Shown: piece after piece, positions 1 to 7,509 of the stretch
How the letters are laid out: the number at the start of each line of letters is the position of its first letter
How positions within the stretch are numbered: position 1 is the first letter of the stretch
From: CALROG01 sp943369755
GTDB lineage: Bacteria > Pseudomonadota > Gammaproteobacteria > Burkholderiales > Burkholderiaceae_C
Assembly: GCA_943369755.1 (NCBI GenBank)
Contig: CALROG020000019.1
Location: 1 to 64,000, forward strand
Length of the DNA: 64,000 bases
Direction: 5' to 3'
Translations under genes and position numbers: made by a program
Notes under the pieces: generated by a model
Told to the model about the DNA's origin: nothing
Database searches by the model: none
The model's input: only the letters and a program-made list of their open reading frames with translations

Positions 1-688
1 GCAAAAGCAGGCAAGCAAATTTGGCAGCCCCGGCGTGCCGATGTACGGCTACAACGTGAAGATCCTGCATGAGAGCACCGGCGAAGAACTGACCGAACCC
101 GATCAGAAGGGAGTGGTGGTGATTGAGGGGCCTACGCCACCCGGCTTTATGCAAACGGTGTGGAAAGACGACGCACGCTTTGTCAATACCTACTGGAAGA
201 GCATCCCGGGCAAGCTGTTGTACAACACCTTCGACTGGGGCATTCGCGACAAGGAGGGCTATTACTACATTCTGGGCCGCACCGACGACGTGATCAACGT
301 AGCGGGCCACCGATTGGGCACGCGTGAGATTGAAGAGAGCATCTCTAGCCACCCCAACGTGGCCGAGGTGGCCGTGGTGGGTGTGGCAGACGCACTCAAG
401 GGGCAGGTTGCAATGGCCTTCGTGGTCGCGAGAGACGTCACTGCGCTTACCGATGACGCTACAAAACTCAAGCTGGAAGGGGCCATCATGAAGCTCGTTG
501 ACGAGCAACTGGGCGCGGTGGCGCGGCCTGCCCGCGTGCGCTTTGTGACGGCGCTACCCAAAACCCGCAGTGGGAAGCTGCTGCGCCGCGCGATCCAGGC
601 TGTGTGTGAAGGGCGCGATGCCGGTGATCTGACCACCATTGAAGACCCGACGGCACTACAGCAGATTCGCGATTTGCTCGCTGCTTGA
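1..688 (+). CDS. prpE: Propionyl-CoA synthetase, C-terminal part (start lies before the window)
   Basis: The reading frame is open from the first bases, so only about the last 228 residues are present. The segment contains the AMP-forming acyl-CoA synthetase hinge and core motif (GRTDDVINVAGHR, near bases 278-316) and the C-terminal catalytic lysine motif KTRSGKLLRR near bases 559-588. The lead-in GSPGVPMYGYNV is typical of propionate-CoA ligase rather than of acetyl-CoA synthetase, which supports prpE, but with the N-terminal domain missing an acetyl-CoA synthetase paralogue cannot be fully excluded. The enzyme activates propionate to propionyl-CoA through an acyl-adenylate in the cytoplasm. 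It ends 115 bases before the first arsR gene and has no obvious functional tie to the sulfur-oxidation island. Confidence 0.85.
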   Translation, partial: QKQASKFGSPGVPMYGYNVKILHESTGEELTEPDQKGVVVIEGPTPPGFMQTVWKDDARFVNTYWKSIPGKLLYNTFDWGIRDKEGYYYILGRTDDVINVAGHRLGTREIEESISSHPNVAEVAVVGVADALKGQVAMAFVVARDVTALTDDATKLKLEGAIMKLVDEQLGAVARPARVRFVTALPKTRSGKLLRRAIQAVCEGRDAGDLTTIEDPTALQQIRDLLAA

Positions 689-803
689 CGCGCCAGACCG
701 CAAGCCAAATCGGGGCACGCCTCTTGGCAGCGTTCGCGCTAGGACGTACATTAGCGGCTGATGATTTACTAGAAGTCTGAGGTCACGCTTCGCTTCACGC
801 CCT

Positions 804-1175
804 ATGGTCAAACGCAACGCACTGGCTCCCACCACCGAAAACACCCCGGCCGCCAATGCCAGCGGCCCGGTAGAGTCCGATGAGGTCTTCGAGCTGGCCG
901 CTGAGGTGTTTCGTGTCATGTCAGCACCCATGCGGCTGAAGATCATCAGCAGCCTGTGCAATGGCGAAAAAAACGTGGGCGAATTACTGGCCGAGATCAA
1001 CACCACACAGCCCAACATGTCCCAGCACCTCGGCACGCTGTACCAGGCCGGGGTGTTGGGCAAGCGACGCGATGGGGTGCAGATTTATTACCGCATCATC
1101 AACGACCGGGTTGTCACGCTGTGCCGCGCGGTCTGCACTCAGATCGCCATAGAGACCGACCTGCAACACCACTGA
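804..1175 (+). CDS. ArsR-family transcriptional regulator, probable sulfur/thiol sensor (first of two)
   Basis: A 123-residue winged-helix protein with a recognition-helix segment TTQPNMSQHLGTLYQAG (about residues 67-83) and a beta-wing GKRRDGVQIYYR. Cysteines lie at 52, 107 and 111. The pair C52/C107 is 55 residues apart, exactly as C36/C91 in the second ArsR protein at 4633-4980, which suggests a shared thiol or persulfide switch. ArsR-type SoxR proteins repress sox genes in other bacteria; that role is inferred here from position at the edge of the sox cluster. No Shine-Dalgarno is evident before the ATG, so the first 20 or so residues are uncertain. The gene is convergent with the DsrE-like gene (2-base gap). 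It could also be a repressor of only the yeeE-dsrE unit. Confidence 0.85.
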   Translation: MVKRNALAPTTENTPAANASGPVESDEVFELAAEVFRVMSAPMRLKIISSLCNGEKNVGELLAEINTTQPNMSQHLGTLYQAGVLGKRRDGVQIYYRIINDRVVTLCRAVCTQIAIETDLQHH

Positions 1176-1177
1176 AA

Positions 1178-1618
1178 TTAGGGCTTCAGGTAGGCGAAGC
1201 CTTCCTGGGCCTGCAACCGGGCCACTTCGGCCACGCCCGAAGGCACAATTTTCGTTTCTATCAGCAACTGGCCCGCGTCGATCTTGCGCGTGACCAGCGT
1301 GTTGTTGCACACGCGGAACTCCACCTTGCGGTCCGCCAGTTCGCTGACCGCAGCGCTGAATTCACGCCCGCGGCTGTCTTTGGCGTTTTGCAGCAGAAAG
1401 TCGATCCCCGGGCCATGCGTGACCACCACGATCTTTGCCGTCGGGTCGGCATTGAGGTGGTTGCGGATGTTGCCCAGCGCGGCCGTCGCTGTCTCTACGC
1501 CGGTATTGATGTGGTAGACGGTCTTGCCCGGCTGGACTGTGCCACCCGGGGCGGCGGCGCATCCGGCCAGGGCGGCTGCGGCCATTACGAGCGAGCTGAG
1601 TGCAAGGCGACGGCGCAT
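1178..1618 (-). CDS. DsrE/DsrF-like periplasmic lipoprotein
   Basis: A 146-residue protein starting at an ATG preceded by AAGGAG at good spacing; a longer frame upstream lacks this site. The N-terminus is a lipoprotein signal (LALSSLVMAAAALAGC) with cleavage before Cys20, so the protein should be membrane-anchored outside the cytoplasm. The remainder (KTVYHINTGVETATAALGNIRNHL, then VVVTHGPGIDFLL) matches the DsrE/F-like alpha/beta fold, which includes sulfur carriers. One cysteine is present in the mature domain (FRVCNNT), a location often used in this family for sulfur binding. It is the last gene of the minus-strand unit yeeE-small ORF-dsrE, pointing to a role in sulfur handling next to sox. 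Substrate is unknown. Confidence 0.8.
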   Translation of the reverse strand: MRRRLALSSLVMAAAALAGCAAAPGGTVQPGKTVYHINTGVETATAALGNIRNHLNADPTAKIVVVTHGPGIDFLLQNAKDSRGREFSAAVSELADRKVEFRVCNNTLVTRKIDAGQLLIETKIVPSGVAEVARLQAQEGFAYLKP

Positions 1619-1667
1619 GGGAATCTCCTTTGGGGTGTTGTGAGAGTGCAGCGCCCCCACAGGGGCA

Positions 1668-1853
1668 TCAAAGCAGCGAGTCAGCCCAGATATTCAGCGC
1701 CCAGTTCCAGGCGTAAACACCTTCCAGTTCGTTGGGCGCCGCCGACACACCGCCGGAGCCCGGCACGGTCTTGTAGGTCTTGTCCTTGGCGTCGTACATA
1801 TTTGTGATGGCGAATGTAAAGAGATAAGCGACAATTGAAACTAGGGCAAACAC
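1668..1853 (-). CDS. Small single-pass membrane protein, unrecognised
   Basis: A 61-codon frame with a GTG start, one hydrophobic segment (FALVSIVAYLFTFAIT, about residues 2-17) and a polar C-terminus rich in Trp and Ala. The second half (from MYDAKDK on) has strongly GC-biased third codon positions and looks genuinely coding; the first third is AT-richer and also holds a possible regulatory motif (1822-1833), so the true start might be the ATG at codon 19. The frame is the same as that of the upstream yeeE gene and is separated from its TGA by only six sense codons, so readthrough or a recent split is conceivable. It sits between yeeE and dsrE in one transcription direction. I do not recognise a family. 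Confidence 0.5.
   Translation of the reverse strand: MFALVSIVAYLFTFAITNMYDAKDKTYKTVPGSGGVSAAPNELEGVYAWNWALNIWADSLL
1822..1833 (-). promoter_or_regulatory. Copy of motif TGTCGCTTATCT
   Basis: On the minus strand this reads TGTCGCTTATCT. It matches 11 of 12 bases of TGTCGCTTATAT at 3005-3016 in the yeeE/soxH-like divergent promoter. The local sequence is AT-rich in a GC-rich genome. It may be a second binding site for an ArsR protein, but it lies inside the frame of the small ORF and could be coincidence. Confidence 0.3.
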
Positions 1854-1871
1854 CCATGCGGGGTGTTGCCT

Positions 1872-2981
1872 TCAGGGCACCGACAATCCGGGCATCGGGG
1901 CCGTCTGCGCATCATGTGCAGGTGCGGTCTGCGCGGCGCGGCCATCCAGTAGGCGGTCAGTCAGGCCGGCGCCTGCCCACATGCCCACCAGCGTTAGCCA
2001 GGCGGTCAGGGCAAACACGGCACCACCGGTCATGCCGGCACCCACGGCGCACCCGCCTGCCAGCATGGAGCCAAAGCCCATGAGGATGGCGCCTGCGATA
2101 TAGCGCGGCATGCTGTAGCCGTCGCCGAAACCCTCAAGCTTGAGGTCTCCGCCCAGCCATGCGGCAATGAACGAGCCGACGAACACCCCCGGGAGCATTC
2201 CGAAGTCGAATCCAATCGCCGGCGCGGGCGATGCCAGCACCCGCATGAGCCATTCTGCCGAGGGGCCGCTGAAGGTAATGCCCTGCACCTGCACCACCTG
2301 GAACGACTGGCTGGACACCTCGTACGACCACCACCAGGCCAGCGCAATGGCCAGGCCGGTGCCGACGCCGCCGACCCACTTCCAGGTCTGCCAGCCGCTA
2401 CGCACTGAAAAATACAGCGCGGCGGCCAGCCAGACCAAGCCGACTGCCAGACCGCCCGTGTTGCCGATGTGGGTGATGGCAAGCAAGTCGCGGCTGGCGC
2501 CGCCGTCCACCGTCCACCACTGGCTGATGGCCGTGCGCGCAGGCGCCAGCGCGCCCGACAGCGACGCCTGCGCCGTCACCGCAAAGATCAGGCCCGACAG
2601 CAGGGCGCGCAGGTTGCCGTTGGCAGACAGCACCAGCAAGCGGCTGGCACAGCCGCGCGTCATGATCATGCCGGTGCCAAACAGCGCGCCGCCCAAAAGC
2701 GCACCCGACAGGCTGCCTCGCATGGCCAGCTGGCGCGCACCGCTGGTGTCCAGCAGGCCGCTGACTACCAGCGCCTGCACGGCCACCACCGCTGACGAAA
2801 ACGCCAGCAACCAGACCGCCAGCCGCTGCCCTGGTGTGCGGCGCCAGAACTCAATGACCGCGGCGCGCAGGCAAAAGCGCGAACGCTGCGCCATGAAGCC
2901 AAAGGTCAGCCCCACCAGGGCACCGCCGCCCGCCAGAGCCAGCGGCTCGCCCAGGCGCTCGATCCACGCGGACATTTCCAT
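1872..2981 (-). CDS. YeeE/YedE-family (SoxT-like) sulfur-compound transporter
   Basis: A 369-residue, highly hydrophobic protein with about nine to ten transmembrane segments. The ATG at 2979-2981 is preceded by GGAGG at proper spacing, so a TTG four codons upstream is less likely. Diagnostic YeeE/YedE features are the glycine-rich segments with a Cys: MAQRSRFCLRAA near residues 30-41, MTRGCASRLL near 107-116 and LAGGCAVGAGMTGG near 308-321. The conserved cysteines are used in thiosulfate/sulfur uptake in characterised YeeE proteins. SoxT proteins of this family are encoded in sox loci and are implicated in sulfur import and signalling. It is divergent from the SoxH-like gene and precedes the small ORF and dsrE. 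Function as an importer feeding a regulator or donor of sulfur is inferred. Confidence 0.88.
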   Translation of the reverse strand: MEMSAWIERLGEPLALAGGGALVGLTFGFMAQRSRFCLRAAVIEFWRRTPGQRLAVWLLAFSSAVVAVQALVVSGLLDTSGARQLAMRGSLSGALLGGALFGTGMIMTRGCASRLLVLSANGNLRALLSGLIFAVTAQASLSGALAPARTAISQWWTVDGGASRDLLAITHIGNTGGLAVGLVWLAAALYFSVRSGWQTWKWVGGVGTGLAIALAWWWSYEVSSQSFQVVQVQGITFSGPSAEWLMRVLASPAPAIGFDFGMLPGVFVGSFIAAWLGGDLKLEGFGDGYSMPRYIAGAILMGFGSMLAGGCAVGAGMTGGAVFALTAWLTLVGMWAGAGLTDRLLDGRAAQTAPAHDAQTAPMPGLSVP

Positions 2982-2993
2982 GGCTGCCTCCAA

Positions 2994-3020
2994 ATTAGAT
3001 AAGATGTCGCTTATATGAAT
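2994..3020. promoter_or_regulatory. Divergent promoter/operator between yeeE and the SoxH-like gene
   Basis: Only 33 bases separate the yeeE ATG from the first possible start of the SoxH-like gene. They contain an imperfect inverted repeat, AGATAAG (2997-3003) and CTTATAT (3010-3016), six of seven bases matching, spaced by six bases. Such short AT-rich dyads are typical ArsR-family operators. The dyad overlaps the ATG at 3015, which argues for a later translation start of the downstream gene. Binding by either ArsR is inferred. Confidence 0.4.
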
Positions 3021-4016
3021 GGTATGAAGCTGCTTTCAGGGCGGTTTGATGGATATCAAGTCGCCGCCAATCTGGTGCGCAGGGCCGGGCTGCTGGCAGC
3101 ACTGTGCCTGGGTGTCGTGGGAGCGCAGGCCCAACCTGCTGCCGCGCCGGCCCTGACGTCCCAGGCCGTGTCGGCCCACGCACGGTACGTCGAGGGTCTG
3201 TCGGCCCTGGGCACGTCGGCCAACCAGAACTTCATCTCCAACGCAGGTTATGTGGTCACGCGCGACGGGGTGGTCGTGATCGATGCGCTGGGTTCGCCGG
3301 CATTGGCCGAGTGGCTGATCGCAGAGATTGCCCGCCAGACCGGCAAGCGTGTCACGCACGTGATCGTGACCCACTACCACGCCGATCACATCTATGGCCT
3401 GCAGGCATTCAAGGCCGCGGGCGCGCGCATCATCGCCCACAAGGCGGCACGTGAATACCTGCATTCCGACACAGCGCAGTTGCGCCTGGAAGCGTCGCGC
3501 AACGAGCTTGCGCCCTGGGTCAATGCGCAGACCCGGCTGGTGGAGGCCGACGACTGGCTGGATGGCCCGCGCGACCTGGTCATTGGCGGCGTGACGCTGC
3601 AAATCCGCCCCTTGGGGCCATCCCACACACCCGAAGACCTGGTGGTGTACCTGCCGCAGGACAAGGTGCTGTTTGCCGGGGACCTAGTGTTTCGCGCGCG
3701 TGTGCCGTTCGTGGGTCAGGCCGACAGCCGCCAGTGGATCAAGGCACTGGACCAGTTGCTGGCCTTTGAAGCGGCAGTCATCGTGCCAGGGCATGGCCCC
3801 CTGTCGACCCAGGCCCGCCAGGACATGCAGCTCACGCGCGACTACCTGTCGCACCTGCGCAGCGTCATGGGCGAGGCTGCCCGCAACCTGGACCCGTTTG
3901 AAGACGCCTACAAGGCGGCCGACTGGTCGATGTTCGAGAAGCTTCCGTTGTTCGGCGTGGCCAACCGCATGAACGCCTACAACACCTATTTGCTGTTGGA
4001 ACGGGAAGCCAGGTGA
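3015..4016 (+). CDS. SoxH-like metallo-beta-lactamase-fold hydrolase, exported
   Basis: Up to 333 residues. The zinc-binding motif THYHADHIYG lies around residues 120-129, with the further ligands SHTPED, AGDLVF and PGHGPL following in the order usual for the MBL fold. A hydrophobic signal (RRAGLLAALCLGVVGAQA) indicates export. The first ATG overlaps an operator-like dyad and has no ribosome binding site; an ATG at 3024 or a GTG at 3075, which would give a compact signal peptide, are equally possible. It resembles periplasmic MBL hydrolases such as SoxH that sit in sox clusters and whose reaction is unproven; quinoprotein-linked hydrolases are close relatives. The downstream thioredoxin-like gene overlaps it by four bases (GTGA), indicating translational coupling. 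Confidence 0.82.
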   Translation: MNGMKLLSGRFDGYQVAANLVRRAGLLAALCLGVVGAQAQPAAAPALTSQAVSAHARYVEGLSALGTSANQNFISNAGYVVTRDGVVVIDALGSPALAEWLIAEIARQTGKRVTHVIVTHYHADHIYGLQAFKAAGARIIAHKAAREYLHSDTAQLRLEASRNELAPWVNAQTRLVEADDWLDGPRDLVIGGVTLQIRPLGPSHTPEDLVVYLPQDKVLFAGDLVFRARVPFVGQADSRQWIKALDQLLAFEAAVIVPGHGPLSTQARQDMQLTRDYLSHLRSVMGEAARNLDPFEDAYKAADWSMFEKLPLFGVANRMNAYNTYLLLEREAR

Positions 4017-4486
4017 ACGCACGTCGCAGGCAGTGGAATGTCGGCCTGTTGGCAGGCCTGGCTTTCGCGCGGCTGCCCGCCGCGGCGCAGGGCCGGGTGG
4101 AACTGGCCCGCGCGCAGGACCTGCCGCGCGAGCTGGCCCGCGCGCTGGCCGCAGGCCGCCCGTTGGTGGTGATGGTTAGCCTGGAAGGTTGCCCCTTTTG
4201 CCGCGACGTGCGCGACGCCCACCTGGGGCCGTTGCGCGACACGCAGGGCCAGCTCGTGGTGCAGCTGGACATGCGCAGCACCCAGGCCGTGACGGCGCTG
4301 GATGGCCTGGCGACTACCCACGGCGCTCTGGTTCGCAGCCTGGGTGCCAGCGTGGCGCCCGTGGTGCTGTTCATCGGTCCCGGCGGTCGTGAAGTCGCGC
4401 CCCGGCTGAGCGGCTACATGGCGGACTTCTACAGTGCCTACCTGGAAGACCGGATGGCTGCGGCGCTGCGTTCGGTCAGGAACTGA
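4013..4486 (+). CDS. SoxW-like periplasmic thioredoxin-fold protein
   Basis: A 157-residue protein beginning at a GTG that overlaps the stop of the preceding gene (GTGA). The first 26 residues form a signal-like segment ending LPAAAQG. The redox motif is CPFC at residues 60-63 within VSLEGCPFCRDVRDAHL, and SVAPVVLFIGPGGRE fits the cis-Pro/beta-strand part of the thioredoxin fold. SoxW proteins are thioredoxins of sox clusters believed to keep SoxY and other Sox thiols reduced, usually fed electrons by the membrane protein SoxV. No soxV or ccdA is present in this window, so the electron donor must be encoded elsewhere. A thiol oxidoreductase of the DsbE/SoxW type is certain; the partner is inferred. 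Confidence 0.8.
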   Translation: MNARRRQWNVGLLAGLAFARLPAAAQGRVELARAQDLPRELARALAAGRPLVVMVSLEGCPFCRDVRDAHLGPLRDTQGQLVVQLDMRSTQAVTALDGLATTHGALVRSLGASVAPVVLFIGPGGREVAPRLSGYMADFYSAYLEDRMAAALRSVRN

Positions 4487-4525
4487 AGTTCAAGCCAGCA
4501 CGACACGCAGCAGGACCGAAGCGAT

Positions 4526-4549
4526 CGCGAAAGGTCGCGTTCTTCTTTG
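4526..4549 (+). terminator. Candidate intrinsic terminator after the SoxH/SoxW-like pair
   Basis: Hairpin CGCGA (4526-4530), loop AAGG, TCGCG (4535-4539), followed by the T-rich run TTCTTCTTTG. The stem is short but perfect and GC-rich. It would end the soxH-soxW-like transcript before the second arsR promoter. Confidence 0.5.
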
Positions 4550-4576
4550 AAGCCGGCCGCGTCAGTGTAAACCCTG

Positions 4577-4628
4577 ATCCAGATATTTCTGCTGTCATAT
4601 ATATTAGCAATTGTGAATATCTGGATAT
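4577..4628. promoter_or_regulatory. Operator with 11-bp perfect inverted repeat upstream of arsR-soxC
   Basis: ATCCAGATATT at 4577-4587 and its exact reverse complement AATATCTGGAT at 4616-4626 are separated by 28 bases. The right arm is itself a dyad, ATATC-TG-GATAT (4617-4628). The spacer contains TATATT (4600-4605), a possible -10 element. The gene starts at 4633, five bases after the right dyad. This arrangement is what an autoregulated ArsR repressor controlling the sox operon would use. The binding protein is inferred to be the adjacent ArsR. Confidence 0.65.
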
Positions 4629-4632
4629 ACAA

Positions 4633-4980
4633 ATGAGTGACGGTGCCTTTGACGTGTCGATGCAGGTGTTTGAGAAGGCGGCGGAGGTATTCAGCCTGCT
4701 TTCCACACCAGCACGGCTGCGCATCGTGGACGAGTTGTGCCGCAACGAACTAAACGTGGCGCAGCTCAAGCAGCGTGTGGGCGTGGCGCAGCCCAACATG
4801 TCTCAGCACCTGGGCTTGCTGTACCGCGCGGGTCTGGTGGCGCGCCGCCGTGAAGGCTCGCAGGTGTTCTACCGGGTCAACGCCGAAACAGTGCCGCTGC
4901 TGTGTGTGGCGGTTCGCAGCCTGCTGCCGTGTCCTCCCGCGACCTGGAGCCCCAGCCTAATTTCCAAGGAGAACCCGTGA
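4633..4980 (+). CDS. ArsR-family transcriptional regulator (SoxR-like), first gene of the soxCDYZAX unit
   Basis: A 115-residue winged-helix protein. The recognition helix region VAQPNMSQHLGLLYRAG and wing ARRREGSQVFYRV are close to those of the first ArsR protein in this window, so the two are paralogues. Cysteines at 36, 91 and 100; C36 and C91 repeat the 55-residue spacing seen in the other copy. A strong inverted-repeat operator lies immediately upstream. Its stop overlaps the GTG start of soxC (GTGA), so it is translationally coupled to the operon it probably represses. By analogy with ArsR-type SoxR, derepression by thiosulfate-derived persulfide is the likely mechanism; this is inferred. 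Confidence 0.88.
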   Translation: MSDGAFDVSMQVFEKAAEVFSLLSTPARLRIVDELCRNELNVAQLKQRVGVAQPNMSQHLGLLYRAGLVARRREGSQVFYRVNAETVPLLCVAVRSLLPCPPATWSPSLISKENP

Positions 4981-6344
4981 AATCAGACGATCAGACCCTG
5001 CCCGGGCGGGTCCAGAAGGCACCAGAAAATTTTCTGGATCGCGACGGCGTTCGCGCTGTTTTTGCCGAGAGCAAACGTGGGCGGCGTGATTTCATCCGCA
5101 ATGCATTTGCGGCTGCTGCAGCGGCCACGGCCGGTGGTGCGGCCCTGGCACAGGCCAACCCGGTGGCGGCCGATGGCGGCGACCCCAACATCCTGGAACT
5201 GCCTGAACACACCCAGGGCCTGGGCCAAGGCGTGGCCACCGACGGCTATGGCAAACCGTCCAGGTACGAGGTCAACGTCCAGCGCCGCCAGAGCCCGGGG
5301 CTGACGCAGACCGCGCAGTCGTCGGTGTCTTTTGCGCCGCTGCAGTCGCTATTTGGCATTGTCACGCCCAGCGGCCTGCACTTTGAGCGGCATCACCAGG
5401 GCTGGTGGGACATTGACCCGTCGAAGCATCGCCTGATGGTCCACGGCATGGTGGGCAAGTCAATGGTGTTCACCATGGACGAGATCATGCGTCTGCCGTC
5501 GGTGTCGCGCTTTCATTTCATCGAGTGCGGCGCCAACACCGGCATGGAGTGGGGCAACGTGGCCGTACCAACCTGCCAGTACACCCACGGCATGTTGTCG
5601 TGCAGCGAATTCACCGGCGTGCCGCTGATCCGCCTGCTGGAGATGGCAGGTGCAGACCTGAAGAATGGCAAATTTGTGCTGGCCGAGGGCGCGGATGGCT
5701 CGTCGATGACGCGCACGATTCCCATGAGCCAGATCACGTCGGGCGAGGTGCTGGTCGCCTACGGCCAGAACGGCGAGATGCTGCGCCCCGAAAACGGTTA
5801 CCCGCTGCGACTGGTGGTGCCGGGTATTCAGGGTGTGAGCTGGGTCAAGTACCTGCGCCGACTGGAAGTGGGGGACAAGCCCTGGGGCACCAAGGATGAG
5901 GCCATCCACTATGTGGACCTGATGCCCGACGGCATCCACCGCCAGTACAGCTCCGTCCAGGAGGTCAAGAGCGTGGTGACCACGCCCTCGGGCGGGCAAG
6001 TGCTGCTGGATAAGGGTTTCTACAACGTCAGTGGCCTGGCCTGGTCCGGGCGCGGCAAAGTGCGTCGCGTGGATGTGTCGGTGGACGGCGGGCGCAACTG
6101 GCGCCAGGCGCGTATGGAGGGGCCGGTGCTGCCCAAATGCCTCACTCGCTTCAATCTGGACTGGGTATGGGACGGCAAGCCCGCGCTGATCCAGAGCCGA
6201 GCGACAGACGAGACCGGCCACGTGCAGGCCACCTACCGCGCGCTGCGCGCCGTGCGTGGCACGCGATCGATTTACCACAACAACGCCATCCAGACCTGGC
6301 TGGTGCAGGAAAACGGCGAGGTGAAGAATGTCCAGCTTTCGTAA
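4977..6344 (+). CDS. soxC: Sulfane dehydrogenase molybdoprotein SoxC
   Basis: A 455-residue protein starting at the GTG preceded by AAGGAG (4966-4972); the frame extends upstream but only over arsR. A twin-arginine signal (KRGRRDFIRNAF, then an Ala-rich stretch ending ALAQA) sends the folded molybdoprotein to the periplasm. The sulfite-oxidase-type molybdopterin domain includes the cysteine Mo ligand in FIECGANTGMEWG, followed by the C-terminal dimerisation domain (VDVSVDGGRNWRQA). With SoxD it oxidises SoxY-bound cysteine S-thiosulfonate sulfane to the sulfone level, yielding six electrons. The ORF overlaps soxD by 17 bases. Presence of SoxC implies full thiosulfate oxidation to sulfate without obligatory sulfur globule formation. 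Confidence 0.96.
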   Translation: MKSDDQTLPGRVQKAPENFLDRDGVRAVFAESKRGRRDFIRNAFAAAAAATAGGAALAQANPVAADGGDPNILELPEHTQGLGQGVATDGYGKPSRYEVNVQRRQSPGLTQTAQSSVSFAPLQSLFGIVTPSGLHFERHHQGWWDIDPSKHRLMVHGMVGKSMVFTMDEIMRLPSVSRFHFIECGANTGMEWGNVAVPTCQYTHGMLSCSEFTGVPLIRLLEMAGADLKNGKFVLAEGADGSSMTRTIPMSQITSGEVLVAYGQNGEMLRPENGYPLRLVVPGIQGVSWVKYLRRLEVGDKPWGTKDEAIHYVDLMPDGIHRQYSSVQEVKSVVTTPSGGQVLLDKGFYNVSGLAWSGRGKVRRVDVSVDGGRNWRQARMEGPVLPKCLTRFNLDWVWDGKPALIQSRATDETGHVQATYRALRAVRGTRSIYHNNAIQTWLVQENGEVKNVQLS

Positions 6345-7437
6345 TTCCACCCTGGTTTTGGTGCTGGTGTGCATGGGCGGCGTGGCCCTGGCGCAAGGCA
6401 AAGCCATTTATCCCGGGGTGGGCCGCAGCGCCACGCCCAAGGAAATCCAGGCTTGGGACATCGACGTTCGCCCGGATTTCAAGGGCTTGCCCGCGGGCGC
6501 GGGCTCGGTGGCCAGGGGGCAGGAAGTATGGGAAGGCAAATGCGCGTCCTGCCACGGCATATTCGGCGAATCGAATGAAGTGTTCAGCCCCATTGTGGGC
6601 GGCACCACGAAGGACGATGTCCTGACCGGGCGCGTGGCGCGCCTGAAAGATCCGTCATTTCCAGGGCGCACCACCCTGATGAAGGTGCCTACGGTGTCCA
6701 CGCTGTGGGACTACATCAACCGCGCCATGCCCTGGACCCAGCCCAAGTCGCTGACCGTGGAAGAGGTTTACGCGGTCACCGCGTTCATCCTGAATCTGGG
6801 TGGCGTGGTGCCCGACGATTTCACGCTGTCGGACAAAAACATGGCTGAAGTCCAAAAGCGCCTGCCCAACCGCAATGGCATGTCCGCAGTGCATGGCCTG
6901 TGGCCCGGCAAGGAGCTAGGGGGCACCATTAAGCCTGATGTGCAAGGTATTGCCTGCATGAGCAATTGTGCGGTGGAGCCCAAGGTGGCTTCCATCCTGC
7001 CGGACTTTGCGCGCAATGCCCATGGCAACCTGGCTGAGCAGAACCGCCTGGTCGGCGCGCAGCGTGGTGCCCAGACCCTGGTGCCCGAGGCCGCACGCGG
7101 CGCAACCCCTGCGACCCCGCAGACCGTTGCAGCCGCCGCAGCAACCTCGCCAACGGCACCGGCTGCCAATGCTGGCGGTGTGGATGCCAAGGCAGCTCAG
7201 GCGCTGGCGCAAAAGCACACGTGTACGGCATGCCACGCGGCGGACCGCAAGCTGGTGGGGCCCAGCTGGGCGGACATCGCCAAAAAACATGCGGGCAACA
7301 CAGGCTATCTCGCCGGTAAAATCAAGTCAGGTGGTACTGGCGTCTGGGGCGCCATCCCCATGCCGGCCCAGACATTGCCTGACGCTGATGCAAAAGCCAT
7401 CGCCGCGTGGCTTGCAGCAGGCGCACGCAAGCAATAG
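6328..7437 (+). CDS. soxD: Dihaem cytochrome c subunit SoxD of sulfane dehydrogenase
   Basis: A 369-residue exported protein with a signal ending GVALAQ. It carries two c-type haem motifs, CASCH at residues 72-76 and CTACH at 299-303, separated by a long first domain and an Ala/Pro/Thr-rich linker (about residues 250-290). This two-haem layout is that of SoxD, the electron-accepting partner of SoxC in the periplasm. A GAGGTG ribosome binding site lies within the end of soxC, which it overlaps by 17 bases. Methionines such as those in IPMPAQT are positioned as possible distal ligands of the second haem. It is followed by a 72-base gap before soxY. Confidence 0.95.
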   Translation: MSSFRNSTLVLVLVCMGGVALAQGKAIYPGVGRSATPKEIQAWDIDVRPDFKGLPAGAGSVARGQEVWEGKCASCHGIFGESNEVFSPIVGGTTKDDVLTGRVARLKDPSFPGRTTLMKVPTVSTLWDYINRAMPWTQPKSLTVEEVYAVTAFILNLGGVVPDDFTLSDKNMAEVQKRLPNRNGMSAVHGLWPGKELGGTIKPDVQGIACMSNCAVEPKVASILPDFARNAHGNLAEQNRLVGAQRGAQTLVPEAARGATPATPQTVAAAAATSPTAPAANAGGVDAKAAQALAQKHTCTACHAADRKLVGPSWADIAKKHAGNTGYLAGKIKSGGTGVWGAIPMPAQTLPDADAKAIAAWLAAGARKQ

Positions 7438-7509
7438 GTCTACAGGGATATTCCTGATCTTCTTGTCTTCCGTCTTTCATTAGTATTCGCTTAATCAAAG
7501 GAGTAATCC

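Noticed and set aside
956..1807. A 283-codon plus-strand frame from within the first arsR across the dsrE gene
   Set aside because: It overlaps arsR in another frame and dsrE on the opposite strand; residues are Arg/His-rich without structure.
4902..4976. Upstream extension of soxC into arsR
   Set aside because: AAGGAG correctly placed before the GTG at 4977 and the twin-arginine signal position fix the start there.
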